Part shown: positions 1 to 5,738 of the stretch, in pieces
Layout of the letters: every line of letters starts with the position of its first letter
How positions within the stretch are numbered: the stretch's first letter is position 1
Assembly: GCA_028819835.1 (NCBI GenBank)
Contig: JAPPKR010000028.1
Location: 1 to 7,322, forward strand
Direction of reading: 5' to 3'
Length of the DNA stretch: 7,322 nucleotides
Origin: a bacterium
GTDB lineage: Bacteria > Actinomycetota > Acidimicrobiia > UBA5794 > ZC4RG35
Notes under the pieces: generated by a model
The model's input: only the letters and a program-made list of their open reading frames with translations
Databases searched by the model: none
Told to the model about the DNA's origin: nothing
Translations under genes and position numbers: made by a program

Positions 1-760
1 ACAACAGCCCCAGGACCGTGCCGCTGTGGGCCACGTTCACTCCGACTGCGCCTGCGGTGCGCGCCAACTCCAAGCCCGCCTCCAGGTAGGGGTTGGGGAA
101 GACGTCCTGATAGGAGATGGCGTCCATCGTGGAGCCCATCCCGATAAAGACGCCGTCGCCGGTCTCCAGTCCGGCGGCTATCAGCCGGTAAGCCTCGAGG
201 AAACGCTCTGACCGGCTCTCCAGCGCCGGCCGGCGGTCTACTCGGTTGAACGCCTCCGTGTCCACCCGGTCCGCGAATTCGAGCGCCAGGACCTCCATGG
301 GGGGCGGCTCGCCCAGGGGGCGGGCGACGAGACCGCTCCGGTGATCGAACAGGGCCACGCCGGGGAACATGGTCCCGTCGCTCGGCTCGATCGAAAGCGC
401 TAACTCCGCCTGGCGGGCCACCGGGAGGGATTCGCCGAGGGCTGCGGCGGTTGCGCCGATCGAGGCGATGACATCGGCGGTGCTGCTGGCCATTCCCTTC
501 TGCCGTGGCAGGGGACTCTCCAGGTGCAGGCGGGCATTCACATCCGTTCGTCCCAGGCGCCTCAGGGTCCTGGAGACCGCCATGGTCGACTTGGGAGAGT
601 CGTCCGGTCCGTGAACCATCCCGGCGCCAGGGGAGACTTCGACGGTCGCCGTGGAGAACAGGTCTATCGGGCAGGTCACCATCACCAGACTCTCCTCCAA
701 CAGCCCTTGGGCGAGCTCGCCGCAGGCACCGGGAGCGGAGGCGGACGCCCTGGTCAGCAC
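1..760 (-). CDS. pduX: L-threonine kinase PduX (GHMP kinase), 3'-truncated by window edge
   Basis: Predicted to phosphorylate L-threonine to L-threonine-O-3-phosphate, the precursor of the aminopropanol linker of cobalamin. About 253 residues are visible and the reading frame leaves the left edge without a stop. PduX homologues are near 300 residues, so roughly 45 are missing. Visible landmarks are APGACGELAQG near residues 9-19, the GHMP ATP-binding motif PRQKGMASSTAD (85-96), EPSDGTMFPG (125-134) and the third GHMP motif AHSGTVLGLL (244-253). The start is uncertain. GTG at 760 puts the first motif where PduX proteins carry it, but its GGAG lies only two bases upstream. An in-frame TTG at 793 overlaps the cobQ stop as TTGA, would add 11 residues and would suit translational coupling, though it has no clear ribosome site. 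PduX identity is supported by the linked cobD and cbiB; another GHMP kinase is unlikely. Confidence 0.9.
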   Translation of the reverse strand, partial: MLTRASASAPGACGELAQGLLEESLVMVTCPIDLFSTATVEVSPGAGMVHGPDDSPKSTMAVSRTLRRLGRTDVNARLHLESPLPRQKGMASSTADVIASIGATAAALGESLPVARQAELALSIEPSDGTMFPGVALFDHRSGLVARPLGEPPPMEVLALEFADRVDTEAFNRVDRRPALESRSERFLEAYRLIAAGLETGDGVFIGMGSTMDAISYQDVFPNPYLEAGLELARTAGAVGVNVAHSGTVLGLL

Positions 761-789
761 CTCTCCGAACCGCGGTGTCTGCAGGGTCC

Positions 790-2319
790 TCAAGCGGGCA
801 GCCCGACAATCCTGCGAATGTACGCCATGTCGAGGTTGGCGCGGGCCCAGGCCGCCAGCTTGTCGTACTCGGCGTCTTGATCGAGTTCCGGCCCTCCGTC
901 AGGCAGGGTCAAGCCCCGGCGCCGGCCGGCGCACGCGAGGATCGAACTGCGTACCTGCGGGTTGTGGAAGAGGCCGTGTAGGTAGGTCCCGAGGGTGAGA
1001 CCTTCTTCGTCCAGCGCGCCTTCCGGAAGGTCCACCCGACCCGACGCCCGGGATTCGATGATGAAGGGCATGGGCACGGCCTGGCCGGTCGTCACACCCA
1101 TGTGGATCTCATATGCGGTGGCCTGCGTATCCCGACACCCGCCCAGGAGCCCGTGGCCTCCGGTGACCCGAACCGTGGTCTGGTAGGTGGTCTTGTCCCT
1201 TGTGAACGTCGTGGAGGTGGGCAAGAGTCCCAGGCCTTCCGCCTCGGATCGGGGGGACTCGACACGGTGGGGGTCGACCAGTCGACCACCCAGCATCTGG
1301 TAACCCGCGCAAATGCCTATCACCGGCGTGCCTTCTCCGCGGGCGGCCAGGATCTTCGCGTCCAAATGCTCGGAGCGAAGCCAGTCGAGGTCGCAGATGG
1401 TGGTCTTGCTTCCTGGGATCACCACCAGGTCGGGGTTACCGAAATCGGCCGGGCGGTTCACGTAGCGCAGCCGGACCCCTGGCTGGTAGCGAAGGGGATC
1501 GAAGTCATCGAAGTTGGCGATGTGCGGCAGGCGGATCACCGCCACGTCCACCGCCTTCCCGTCCTCGTCGTCTGCTCCCCCCACCAATCCGAGCGAGTCT
1601 TCCTCGGGAATCCGGATGTCTGCGAAATACGGGAGCACCCCCACCACCGGCACGCCGGTTCGCACCCTCAGAAAGTCGAGACCGGAATCGAGCAGGGACG
1701 GGTCGCCCCGGAATTTGTTGATTACCAAGCCTCTCACCTGCGCCCGCTCTTGGCGGTCGAGCAACTCCATCGTTCCCACCAACTGGGCGAAGACTCCGCC
1801 CCGGTCCATGTCGCCCACCAGTAGCACGGGCGCTTTGGCATGGAGGGCCACCCGCATGTTGACGATGTCCTGGGACTTGAGGTTGATCTCCGCCGGGCTG
1901 CCGGCGCCCTCGATCACGACCAGGTCGTGTTCGGACCGCAAACTGTCGAGAGCCGCGGTCACCTTGGGCCATAGGGAGGCCTGCAGTCGGTGGTACTCCC
2001 GCGGACAGGCCACAGCCTGCGGACGGCCCATCACCACCACTTGGGAGCGCCTGTCTCCCTCCGGCTTGAGAAGAACCGGATTCATCTCCACCCGCGGCGA
2101 CGCCAGGGCGGCGGCGGCCTGGACCGCCTGGGAGCGACCTATCTCCCCGCCGTCGGGAGTGGCGAATGAGTTCAGGGACATGTTCTGGGCCTTGAAGGGC
2201 GCCACCCGCAGGCCTTCTTGGGCGAAGACACGGCAGAGCGCCGCCACCAGTATGGACTTCCCGGCGTGGGAGGAAGTGCCCTGCACCATGATCACGCCCC
2301 CCGGCTCCCTACTGGCCAC
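790..2319 (-). CDS. cobQ: Cobyric acid synthase, glutamine-hydrolysing (CobQ/CbiP)
   Basis: Amidates four carboxylates of adenosylcobyrinic acid a,c-diamide using glutamine and ATP, giving adenosylcobyric acid in the cytoplasm. About 509 residues, the usual size. The N-terminal dethiobiotin-synthetase-like ATPase domain shows a P-loop QGTSSHAGKS (13-22), PFKAQNMSLNS (41-51), EGAGSPAEINL (137-147) and DMDRGGVFAQL (170-180). The C-terminal class I glutamine amidotransferase domain has the nucleophile Cys337 in GICAGYQMLGG, the CobQ signature YEIHMG (403-408) and His448 in GTYLHGLF. The open frame extends upstream to 2598, but that part is a shadow of cobD. GTG at 2319 has AGGAG seven bases upstream and overlaps the cobD stop by 11 bases. 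GTG at 2295 (GGGAG nine bases upstream) and ATG at 2289 are alternatives giving a 501- or 499-residue protein. The sequence is closest in feel to enterobacterial CbiP. Confidence 0.96.
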   Translation of the reverse strand: MASREPGGVIMVQGTSSHAGKSILVAALCRVFAQEGLRVAPFKAQNMSLNSFATPDGGEIGRSQAVQAAAALASPRVEMNPVLLKPEGDRRSQVVVMGRPQAVACPREYHRLQASLWPKVTAALDSLRSEHDLVVIEGAGSPAEINLKSQDIVNMRVALHAKAPVLLVGDMDRGGVFAQLVGTMELLDRQERAQVRGLVINKFRGDPSLLDSGLDFLRVRTGVPVVGVLPYFADIRIPEEDSLGLVGGADDEDGKAVDVAVIRLPHIANFDDFDPLRYQPGVRLRYVNRPADFGNPDLVVIPGSKTTICDLDWLRSEHLDAKILAARGEGTPVIGICAGYQMLGGRLVDPHRVESPRSEAEGLGLLPTSTTFTRDKTTYQTTVRVTGGHGLLGGCRDTQATAYEIHMGVTTGQAVPMPFIIESRASGRVDLPEGALDEEGLTLGTYLHGLFHNPQVRSSILACAGRRRGLTLPDGGPELDQDAEYDKLAAWARANLDMAYIRRIVGLPA

Positions 2320-3370
2320 CGGTCCACTCCTGTCCGAGGGCCTCCACCAGTTTCTCGCACTCCTCCCGCCGCCGAATCGCGATGCGAATGTGTTCGGGTA
2401 GGCCGAAAGAGGTGCAGTCCCGCACCGCGATCCCCCGTCGGAGCAGCGCGGTCCGCATCTTGGCGGCGCTGCCCACCTTGGCGAGGATGAAGTTGGCGGC
2501 GGAACTGTTAGCTGCAATCCCCAGCGCTTCCAGTTCCCCGGACAGGTAGCGCTTGGAGTCGGAGACGACCATCCTCGCCTCATCGAGATACGCCTCATCG
2601 CCGAGGGCGGCCAGGCCGGCCGCCTGGGCCACCGCGTTCACGCTCCAAGATGGCTGGAGTTCGCGCATTGCCGCGATCAAGCCCGGCTCGGCCAGCGTGT
2701 AGCCGAGCCGGACTCCCGCCAGGGCGTGATCCTTGGTCATGGACCGCAGGAGGGCCACGCCGCCGTGCCTGAGAAGGGGAGTCGTATCCCACCGGTGATC
2801 GGCGAGCGGCACGTAGGCGTCGTCCAGCATCAGCAAGCCGGAATCGGCCACCGCCCTCCGTATCCCTTCCACCCGACCGCGGCTCAGATACACCCCGGTC
2901 GGGTTATTGGGGTTGCAGAGAAAGACCAGCCGGGGTCTGACCTCCTTTATGGCTCGGACCGCCGCCGTGATCGGCCATTGGAAGCCTTGCTGCTCTCCGG
3001 CCGGGATGGATACGGTCTCGGCGCCGGCCTGGGATGCCGCGGTTTCATATTCTCCGAAGGTGGGCTGGAAGATCAGGCATTTCTCCCCGGGTCGGAGCCA
3101 AGCTCGGGCCAGCAGGCGGATCAGTTCTGTGGATCCGTTCCCGACGAGGATGTTCTCGGTCTCCACTCCCAGCCGGTCGGCCAGCGCTTCCCGCAGAATC
3201 AGGCTGTGGCGGTCCGGATAAGCGGAGAGATCGGCTTCGGCGGCCGCCCTCCGGACGCGGGGCGAGGGTCCCAGGGGGTTGATGTTGGAACTGAAGTCGA
3301 TGACCTGGTCGCGGCCCAGGCCCAGGGCCCGCAGTTCGGCCTCCTCCAAGCCGCCGTGTACCGGGTTCAC
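2309..3370 (-). CDS. cobD: L-threonine-O-3-phosphate decarboxylase (CobD), PLP-dependent
   Basis: Predicted to decarboxylate L-threonine-O-3-phosphate to (R)-1-amino-2-propanol O-2-phosphate, the linker that CbiB attaches to cobyric acid. 353 residues with the fold-type I aminotransferase layout: HGG near the N-terminus, DFSSNINPLGPS (25-36), GNGSTELI (78-84), CNPNNPTG (152-159), the cofactor aspartate/tyrosine segment DDAYVPLA (183-190), the PLP-binding lysine Lys213 in SMTKDHALAGVRLGY, and a C-terminal HIRIAIRRREE arginine segment. The family is close to histidinol-phosphate aminotransferase (HisC). The SSNINPLGPS segment, the HGG start and the position between cbiB, cobQ and pduX favour CobD. 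The start is a GTG at 3370, 19 bases after the cbiB stop, with only a weak purine-rich stretch upstream and no nearby in-frame alternative. In the Pseudomonas naming system this enzyme is CobC. Confidence 0.92.
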   Translation of the reverse strand: MNPVHGGLEEAELRALGLGRDQVIDFSSNINPLGPSPRVRRAAAEADLSAYPDRHSLILREALADRLGVETENILVGNGSTELIRLLARAWLRPGEKCLIFQPTFGEYETAASQAGAETVSIPAGEQQGFQWPITAAVRAIKEVRPRLVFLCNPNNPTGVYLSRGRVEGIRRAVADSGLLMLDDAYVPLADHRWDTTPLLRHGGVALLRSMTKDHALAGVRLGYTLAEPGLIAAMRELQPSWSVNAVAQAAGLAALGDEAYLDEARMVVSDSKRYLSGELEALGIAANSSAANFILAKVGSAAKMRTALLRRGIAVRDCTSFGLPEHIRIAIRRREECEKLVEALGQEWTGGQ

Positions 3371-3389
3371 CTCGGATGTGGAGGTCTTC

Positions 3390-4331
3390 TCAACCCGCCA
3401 CCGCGAGTCGCAGGACCAAAAGACCCAAGGCGCTTAGGCAAGCGAGAACCGCGGTGCGTTCGCCCAGCCTGACCGCTTGATCGATGTGGTGGGCGCCCGG
3501 CACATCGAACTTCCTTCCCAGGCAGTAGTGACCCTGCTTTTCGAGCCGCACGCCCAGCAGGCCCGCCATGGCGCTCATGGTCCAGCCGGCATTGGGGCTG
3601 GGCGTGAGCCGGCGGTCCCTCCTCAGGGTCCGCAACCCGCGTCCTGCGGGCAATCTCTGCCAGAAGCCGCTCAACAGTAGAAACAAGGCGCTCAGGCGCG
3701 CTGGGATCAAATTGACGAGATCGTCCAGTCGGGCCGACACCTTGCCGAGATATTCGTAGGCTCCCCGGTAGCCGAGCATGCTGTCCAGCGTGTTTACCGC
3801 CCTATAGGCTACCGCTCCCGGTACGCCGAAGATTGAGAAGGCCAACCAGGGACCCACAAAGCTGTCCGTGGTGTTCTCCGCGACGGACTGGATAGCGGCC
3901 GCCGCAATCCGAGGCTGATCGAGGGTTGAGGGATCCCTGCTCACCAGGCTTCTCAAACCGGCCCGGGCCTCATCCAACCGGCCCAGTTCAAGGGAGTCCC
4001 GAACGCGGCGCGCGGCCCGGGACAATCCTCTCACCGTAAAGGTGTAGCGAAGGATCAGCGCACCGCCCAACACGTAGGCCGGTTCTCCCACGTTGTGCAG
4101 CCCCTCCAACACCAGGTGGGCTGCCACAGCCGACACTCCGACCACTCCCAGGGCCAACACGGCGCCGAACAGCACAGCAAGCGGGGGCTTTGTGGGGGAG
4201 AGCCGCTGGAGTGAGCTGATGGCCCTTCCCATCCAGGCCACGGGGTGTATGCGGCTCGGCAAGTCCGGTAGGAAGCCGTCCAGGCCGACCGCCATGGTGA
4301 GGACGAGGAGGTTCTGGGTCAGAGGGTTCAT
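3390..4331 (-). CDS. cbiB: Adenosylcobinamide-phosphate synthase (CbiB), membrane protein
   Basis: Joins (R)-1-amino-2-propanol phosphate to adenosylcobyric acid, giving adenosylcobinamide phosphate, at the cytoplasmic membrane. 313 residues from ATG 4331, matching the family's usual length. Hallmarks are HPVAWMGR (29-36), SRDPSTLD (131-138), QSVAENTTDSFVGP (148-161), YRAVNTLDSMLGYRGAYEYLGKVSARLDDLVN (split over 176-207), IPARL (209-213) and SPNAGWTMSAMAGLLGV (245-261). Hydrophobic segments lie near 51-76, 84-95, 160-180, 211-224 and 292-312. The frame stays open up to 4433, but the extra 34 residues are proline- and arginine-rich and family members begin near the chosen methionine. No Shine-Dalgarno sequence precedes ATG 4331; a 9-codon ORF overlaps it by ATGA. 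It is the first gene of the cobalamin operon. Pseudomonas literature calls this protein CobD. Confidence 0.95.
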   Translation of the reverse strand: MNPLTQNLLVLTMAVGLDGFLPDLPSRIHPVAWMGRAISSLQRLSPTKPPLAVLFGAVLALGVVGVSAVAAHLVLEGLHNVGEPAYVLGGALILRYTFTVRGLSRAARRVRDSLELGRLDEARAGLRSLVSRDPSTLDQPRIAAAAIQSVAENTTDSFVGPWLAFSIFGVPGAVAYRAVNTLDSMLGYRGAYEYLGKVSARLDDLVNLIPARLSALFLLLSGFWQRLPAGRGLRTLRRDRRLTPSPNAGWTMSAMAGLLGVRLEKQGHYCLGRKFDVPGAHHIDQAVRLGERTAVLACLSALGLLVLRLAVAG

Positions 4332-4357
4332 GGGTGTTGGTACGCGATTCCGGGCAT
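4328..4357 (-). CDS. Possible 9-codon leader ORF overlapping cbiB start (tentative)
   Basis: ATG at 4357 opens a nine-codon frame, MPGIAYQHP, whose TGA overlaps the cbiB ATG as ATGA. cbiB has no ribosome-binding site of its own, so translation could reach it by coupling. The small ORF also lacks an obvious ribosome-binding site. Four-base overlaps of this kind occur by chance quite often, so this is only a candidate. Confidence 0.2.
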   Translation of the reverse strand: MPGIAYQHP

Positions 4358-4418
4358 GGTAACCCCAACCGCCGGGTAGGCGCGCGGCCGATCGGAGATG
4401 CGGGCGTGGGCCGACCGT

Positions 4419-4424
4419 TAGGAT
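4419..4424 (+). promoter_or_regulatory. Putative -10 element TAGGAT for the RDD gene
   Basis: TAGGAT lies 35 bases before the ATG at 4460, leaving room for a leader of about 29 bases that holds the ribosome-binding site. No -35 hexamer resembling TTGACA is present at 16-18 bases spacing. Support comes from TAGGNT hexamers at the equivalent place before the other three single genes of the window. Confidence 0.45.
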
Positions 4425-4447
4425 GGACCCCACCGCTTTCGTAGACG

Positions 4448-4454
4448 AAAGGAG
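4448..4454 (+). promoter_or_regulatory. Ribosome-binding site AAAGGAG of the RDD gene
   Basis: AAAGGAG is followed by five bases and then ATG at 4460. It fixes the start of the RDD protein and shows that canonical Shine-Dalgarno initiation is used here alongside genes that lack it. Confidence 0.75.
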
Positions 4455-4459
4455 ACATC

Positions 4460-4972
4460 ATGACCGAGCCGCGTGCGATGACTGGGAGGGTAACCCTGGG
4501 GAACGGAGAGGTGCGAGAACTCGCTTCGCCAGGGAAGCGCCTGGTGGCCAGGATCATCGATGTGGCGATAATCGGGTTCGTGGTGATCTTTCTGACCATC
4601 GTGGGTGTCGCCGGTCTGTTGGTCGGGTCCGAAACCGACGAGGACGCCCTGGCGGCGGCGGCTCTGTTCATCGGGTTCGGAGGATTGGCGTTCTTCACGG
4701 TTCTCATGCTCCTCTATGAGCCGACCCTGATCGCCCTGAGAGGCCAGACCCTGGGGAAGATGGCCATGAGGATCATGGTGGCCCGGGCCGAAGACGGGGA
4801 GGTCCCCGGTTGGGGGAAGGCCATAGGACGCTGGATACTCCCGGGGCTCTTGGGTCTGATCCCGGTGGCCGGAGGACTGCTGGTGCTGCTCGTCTACCTG
4901 TCGTTGTTGTGGGACGACCGCCGCCAGGGATGGCATGACAAGATGGGCACGACCGTGGTGATCGAGGTCTGA
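4460..4972 (+). CDS. RDD-family integral membrane protein
   Basis: 170-residue membrane protein of the RDD family, whose cellular role is mostly unknown; some members are linked to ion transport or stress. A hydrophilic N-terminus leads into the family entry motif KRLVARIIDVAI (26-37), where a conserved arginine and aspartate sit at the start of the first helix. The signature GQTLGKMAMRIMV (95-107) follows the second helix, and the C-terminal motif DDRRQGWHDKMGTTVV (152-167) carries the second conserved aspartate. Hydrophobic segments run near 34-55, 67-88 and 127-150, the expected three. Start ATG 4460 is supported by AAAGGAG five bases upstream. It is divergent from cbiB and is followed by a hairpin, so it is probably a single-gene unit. 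No functional link to cobalamin synthesis can be inferred from position alone. Confidence 0.9.
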   Translation: MTEPRAMTGRVTLGNGEVRELASPGKRLVARIIDVAIIGFVVIFLTIVGVAGLLVGSETDEDALAAAALFIGFGGLAFFTVLMLLYEPTLIALRGQTLGKMAMRIMVARAEDGEVPGWGKAIGRWILPGLLGLIPVAGGLLVLLVYLSLLWDDRRQGWHDKMGTTVVIEV

Positions 4973-4997
4973 GAGTCCCCTGGACGTGGGGGGCTCT
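4972..4997 (+). terminator. Hairpin just after the RDD gene stop, possible terminator
   Basis: AGAGTCCCC (4972-4980) pairs with GGGGGCTCT (4989-4997) in a 9-base-pair stem with one G-U pair and an 8-base loop. It begins at the last base of the stop codon. No T-run follows, so it would be an atypical intrinsic terminator or an RNA 3'-end stabiliser. The rest of the spacer to 5058 shows nothing else I recognise. Confidence 0.4.
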
Positions 4998-5058
4998 GAC
5001 GGAGGCGGGACCGCCGGAGTGGGCCGGGTGCCCCAACCCCTGCCCGCAAGGGCGCCAG

Positions 5059-5072
5059 CGACCCTAGGGTCG
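5059..5072. repeat. 14-base perfect palindrome overlapping a putative -10 element
   Basis: CGACCCTAGGGTCG reads identically on both strands. Its right half contains TAGGGT (5065-5070), the likely -10 hexamer for the lipoprotein gene, so a dimeric regulator bound here would block that promoter. It could equally be a chance consequence of the motif in GC-rich DNA. Confidence 0.4.
5065..5070 (+). promoter_or_regulatory. Putative -10 element TAGGGT for the lipoprotein gene
   Basis: TAGGGT would place transcription start near 5077-5079, directly at a small ATG ORF (5079) and about 20 bases before the lipoprotein GTG at 5099. No good -35 element is visible. The 10-mer TAGGGTCGGC recurs at 7226-7235. 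Confidence 0.4.
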
Positions 5073-5078
5073 GCAGGC

Positions 5079-5102
5079 ATGCCAGGACGGGGGCGACTGT
5101 GA
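5079..5102 (+). CDS. Possible 7-codon leader ORF coupled to the lipoprotein gene (tentative)
   Basis: ATG at 5079 encodes MPGRGRL and ends in a TGA that overlaps the lipoprotein's GTG start as GTGA. It lies eight bases after the TAGGGT hexamer, so the transcript could begin at or within two bases of this ATG and be translated without a leader. The ribosome would then terminate exactly at the next start, which has only a poor ribosome-binding site. This is inference from spacing; no homology can be claimed for so short a peptide. Confidence 0.25.
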   Translation: MPGRGRL

Positions 5103-5638
5103 ACAACCGGATGGCGAAAAGGGTCCTGGCCACGGCTGTGCTGGTTACGGTGTGGGGTCTCTCCGGCTGCGGTGACAGTACTGCAGACACCCCACTGGAC
5201 GCCGGTCAGTCACGGTTGATCGAGAAGGAACTGGAAGGCCGCTCTTTTCGCCAATTCGATCCGTCCCGCGACGGGAGTCCCAGAAAGGCTGTGATCCTGG
5301 ACTTCTCCGGCGAGGGGCGCGTCTCGGTGTGGGCGCAGTTCGCCGAGGATGACCGCGCGATACACGAGTGGGAGATCCTCTCCGAGGACTTCGGGATCAG
5401 CGGCGATGCGGATGGTTCCGAGGTGAGGGTTGTGCTGGGCCGATCGAGGTCGGAGCGGCTGTTGCCGTCCCGATGCCGGGACTGCATCGACGCGACCGGC
5501 GTCTCGATCGGGATCAGAGATGTCTTCGATCCCGACCGGATCGCCTTCAGGATCACGGATGCCGAGGGTGTCCTGCCTCTCCCGTTCCCCGTGTTCGAGT
5601 CCTGGACCGATTTCGAAGAGGACGAATACTTCGAGTGA
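5099..5638 (+). CDS. Putative lipoprotein of unknown function
   Basis: 179 residues, not recognised as a known family. The N-terminus is a lipoprotein signal: positively charged MNNRMAKR, a hydrophobic stretch at 9-21, and lipobox LSGC with the lipidated cysteine at 24, so the mature protein should be anchored on the outer face of the membrane. The mature part is rich in charged residues with alternating hydrophobics (about 62-81, 108-114, 147-153), suggesting a small beta-rich domain. A single CRDC (CxxC) motif at 126-129 may form a disulfide, and the tail is strongly acidic (DFEEDEYFE). Start: GTG 5099 has only a G-rich stretch upstream; ATG 5111 is an alternative that keeps the signal peptide intact. 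Probably monocistronic, between hairpins near 4972 and 5640. Confidence 0.75.
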   Translation: MNNRMAKRVLATAVLVTVWGLSGCGDSTADTPLDAGQSRLIEKELEGRSFRQFDPSRDGSPRKAVILDFSGEGRVSVWAQFAEDDRAIHEWEILSEDFGISGDADGSEVRVVLGRSRSERLLPSRCRDCIDATGVSIGIRDVFDPDRIAFRITDAEGVLPLPFPVFESWTDFEEDEYFE

Positions 5639-5639
5639 C

Positions 5640-5678
5640 CCGAGTGGGCCATGTGTGGTCTCCCTCACCCCATCTCGG
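5640..5678 (+). terminator. Hairpin after the lipoprotein gene, weak terminator candidate
   Basis: CCGAGTGGG (5640-5648) can pair with CCCATCTCGG (5669-5678), giving nine pairs with one bulged T and a 20-base loop. It starts two bases after the stop codon. The following sequence is only mildly T-rich (TGTCTCTT), so termination is uncertain. Confidence 0.25.
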
Positions 5679-5692
5679 ACCGGCCTGTCTCT

Positions 5693-5698
5693 TAGGAT
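5693..5698 (+). promoter_or_regulatory. Putative -10 element TAGGAT for the CDP-alcohol transferase gene
   Basis: TAGGAT lies 40 bases before the ATG at 5739, giving a predicted leader of about 34 bases that contains GGAGG. There is no recognisable -35 hexamer. It matches the TAGGAT before the RDD gene exactly. Confidence 0.45.
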
Positions 5699-5717
5699 AA
5701 TTGCCGTAGGAGAGCCC

Positions 5718-5728
5718 AGGGCTTCGGA
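5718..5728 (+). repeat. 11-base direct repeat AGGGCTTCGGA, copy 1
   Basis: AGGGCTTCGGA here, in the leader of the CDP-alcohol transferase gene, is repeated exactly at 6278-6288 just after the same gene's stop. Both copies run into a purine-rich, ribosome-site-like sequence (GGAGG here, AAAGGAG there). Confidence 0.4.
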
Positions 5729-5730
5729 GG
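5726..5730 (+). promoter_or_regulatory. Ribosome-binding site GGAGG of the CDP-alcohol transferase gene
   Basis: GGAGG followed by eight bases and ATG 5739. This decides the start: the open frame extends back to 5430, but that part is an out-of-frame shadow of the lipoprotein gene. Confidence 0.7.
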
Positions 5731-5738
5731 ACGAAGGA

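Larger units (their letters stand above)
4332..4459. other. Divergent intergenic region between the cobalamin operon and the RDD gene
   Basis: These 128 bases must contain the start signals for the minus-strand cobalamin operon and the plus-strand RDD gene. On the plus side there is a TAGGAT and a strong ribosome-binding site. On the minus side the best -10-like hexamer is TACCAT (4361 to 4356), without a recognisable -35 element. An 8-base palindrome CCGATCGG lies at 4388-4395. I looked for a B12-box or cobalamin riboswitch fold upstream of cbiB and saw none; the space is also short for one. Confidence 0.6.

Noticed and set aside
1102..1824. 240-residue plus-strand ORF inside cobQ
   Set aside because: Shadow of the cobyric acid synthase gene on the opposite strand, with no recognisable domain.
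2320..2598. N-terminal extension of about 93 residues on the cobyric acid synthase reading frame
   Set aside because: It is the out-of-frame reading of the 3' part of cobD; composition is arginine/proline/serine-rich with no family similarity, and family members begin just before the P-loop.
2309..3370. Histidinol-phosphate aminotransferase (HisC) as identity of the PLP enzyme
   Set aside because: The families are similar, but placement between cbiB, cobQ and pduX, with no histidine genes, fits CobD much better.
2726..3472. 248-residue plus-strand ORF over cobD
   Set aside because: Opposite-strand shadow of a gene with full PLP-enzyme motifs.
4386..4417. Two GGCCGA-containing near-repeats in the divergent spacer as operator half-sites
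   Set aside because: Short, GC-rich and imperfect; expected often by chance in this composition.
4332..4433. 34-residue extension of CbiB to a start at 4433
   Set aside because: Low-complexity residues with no hydrophobic segment, lying over the divergent spacer; CbiB homologues start near ATG 4331.
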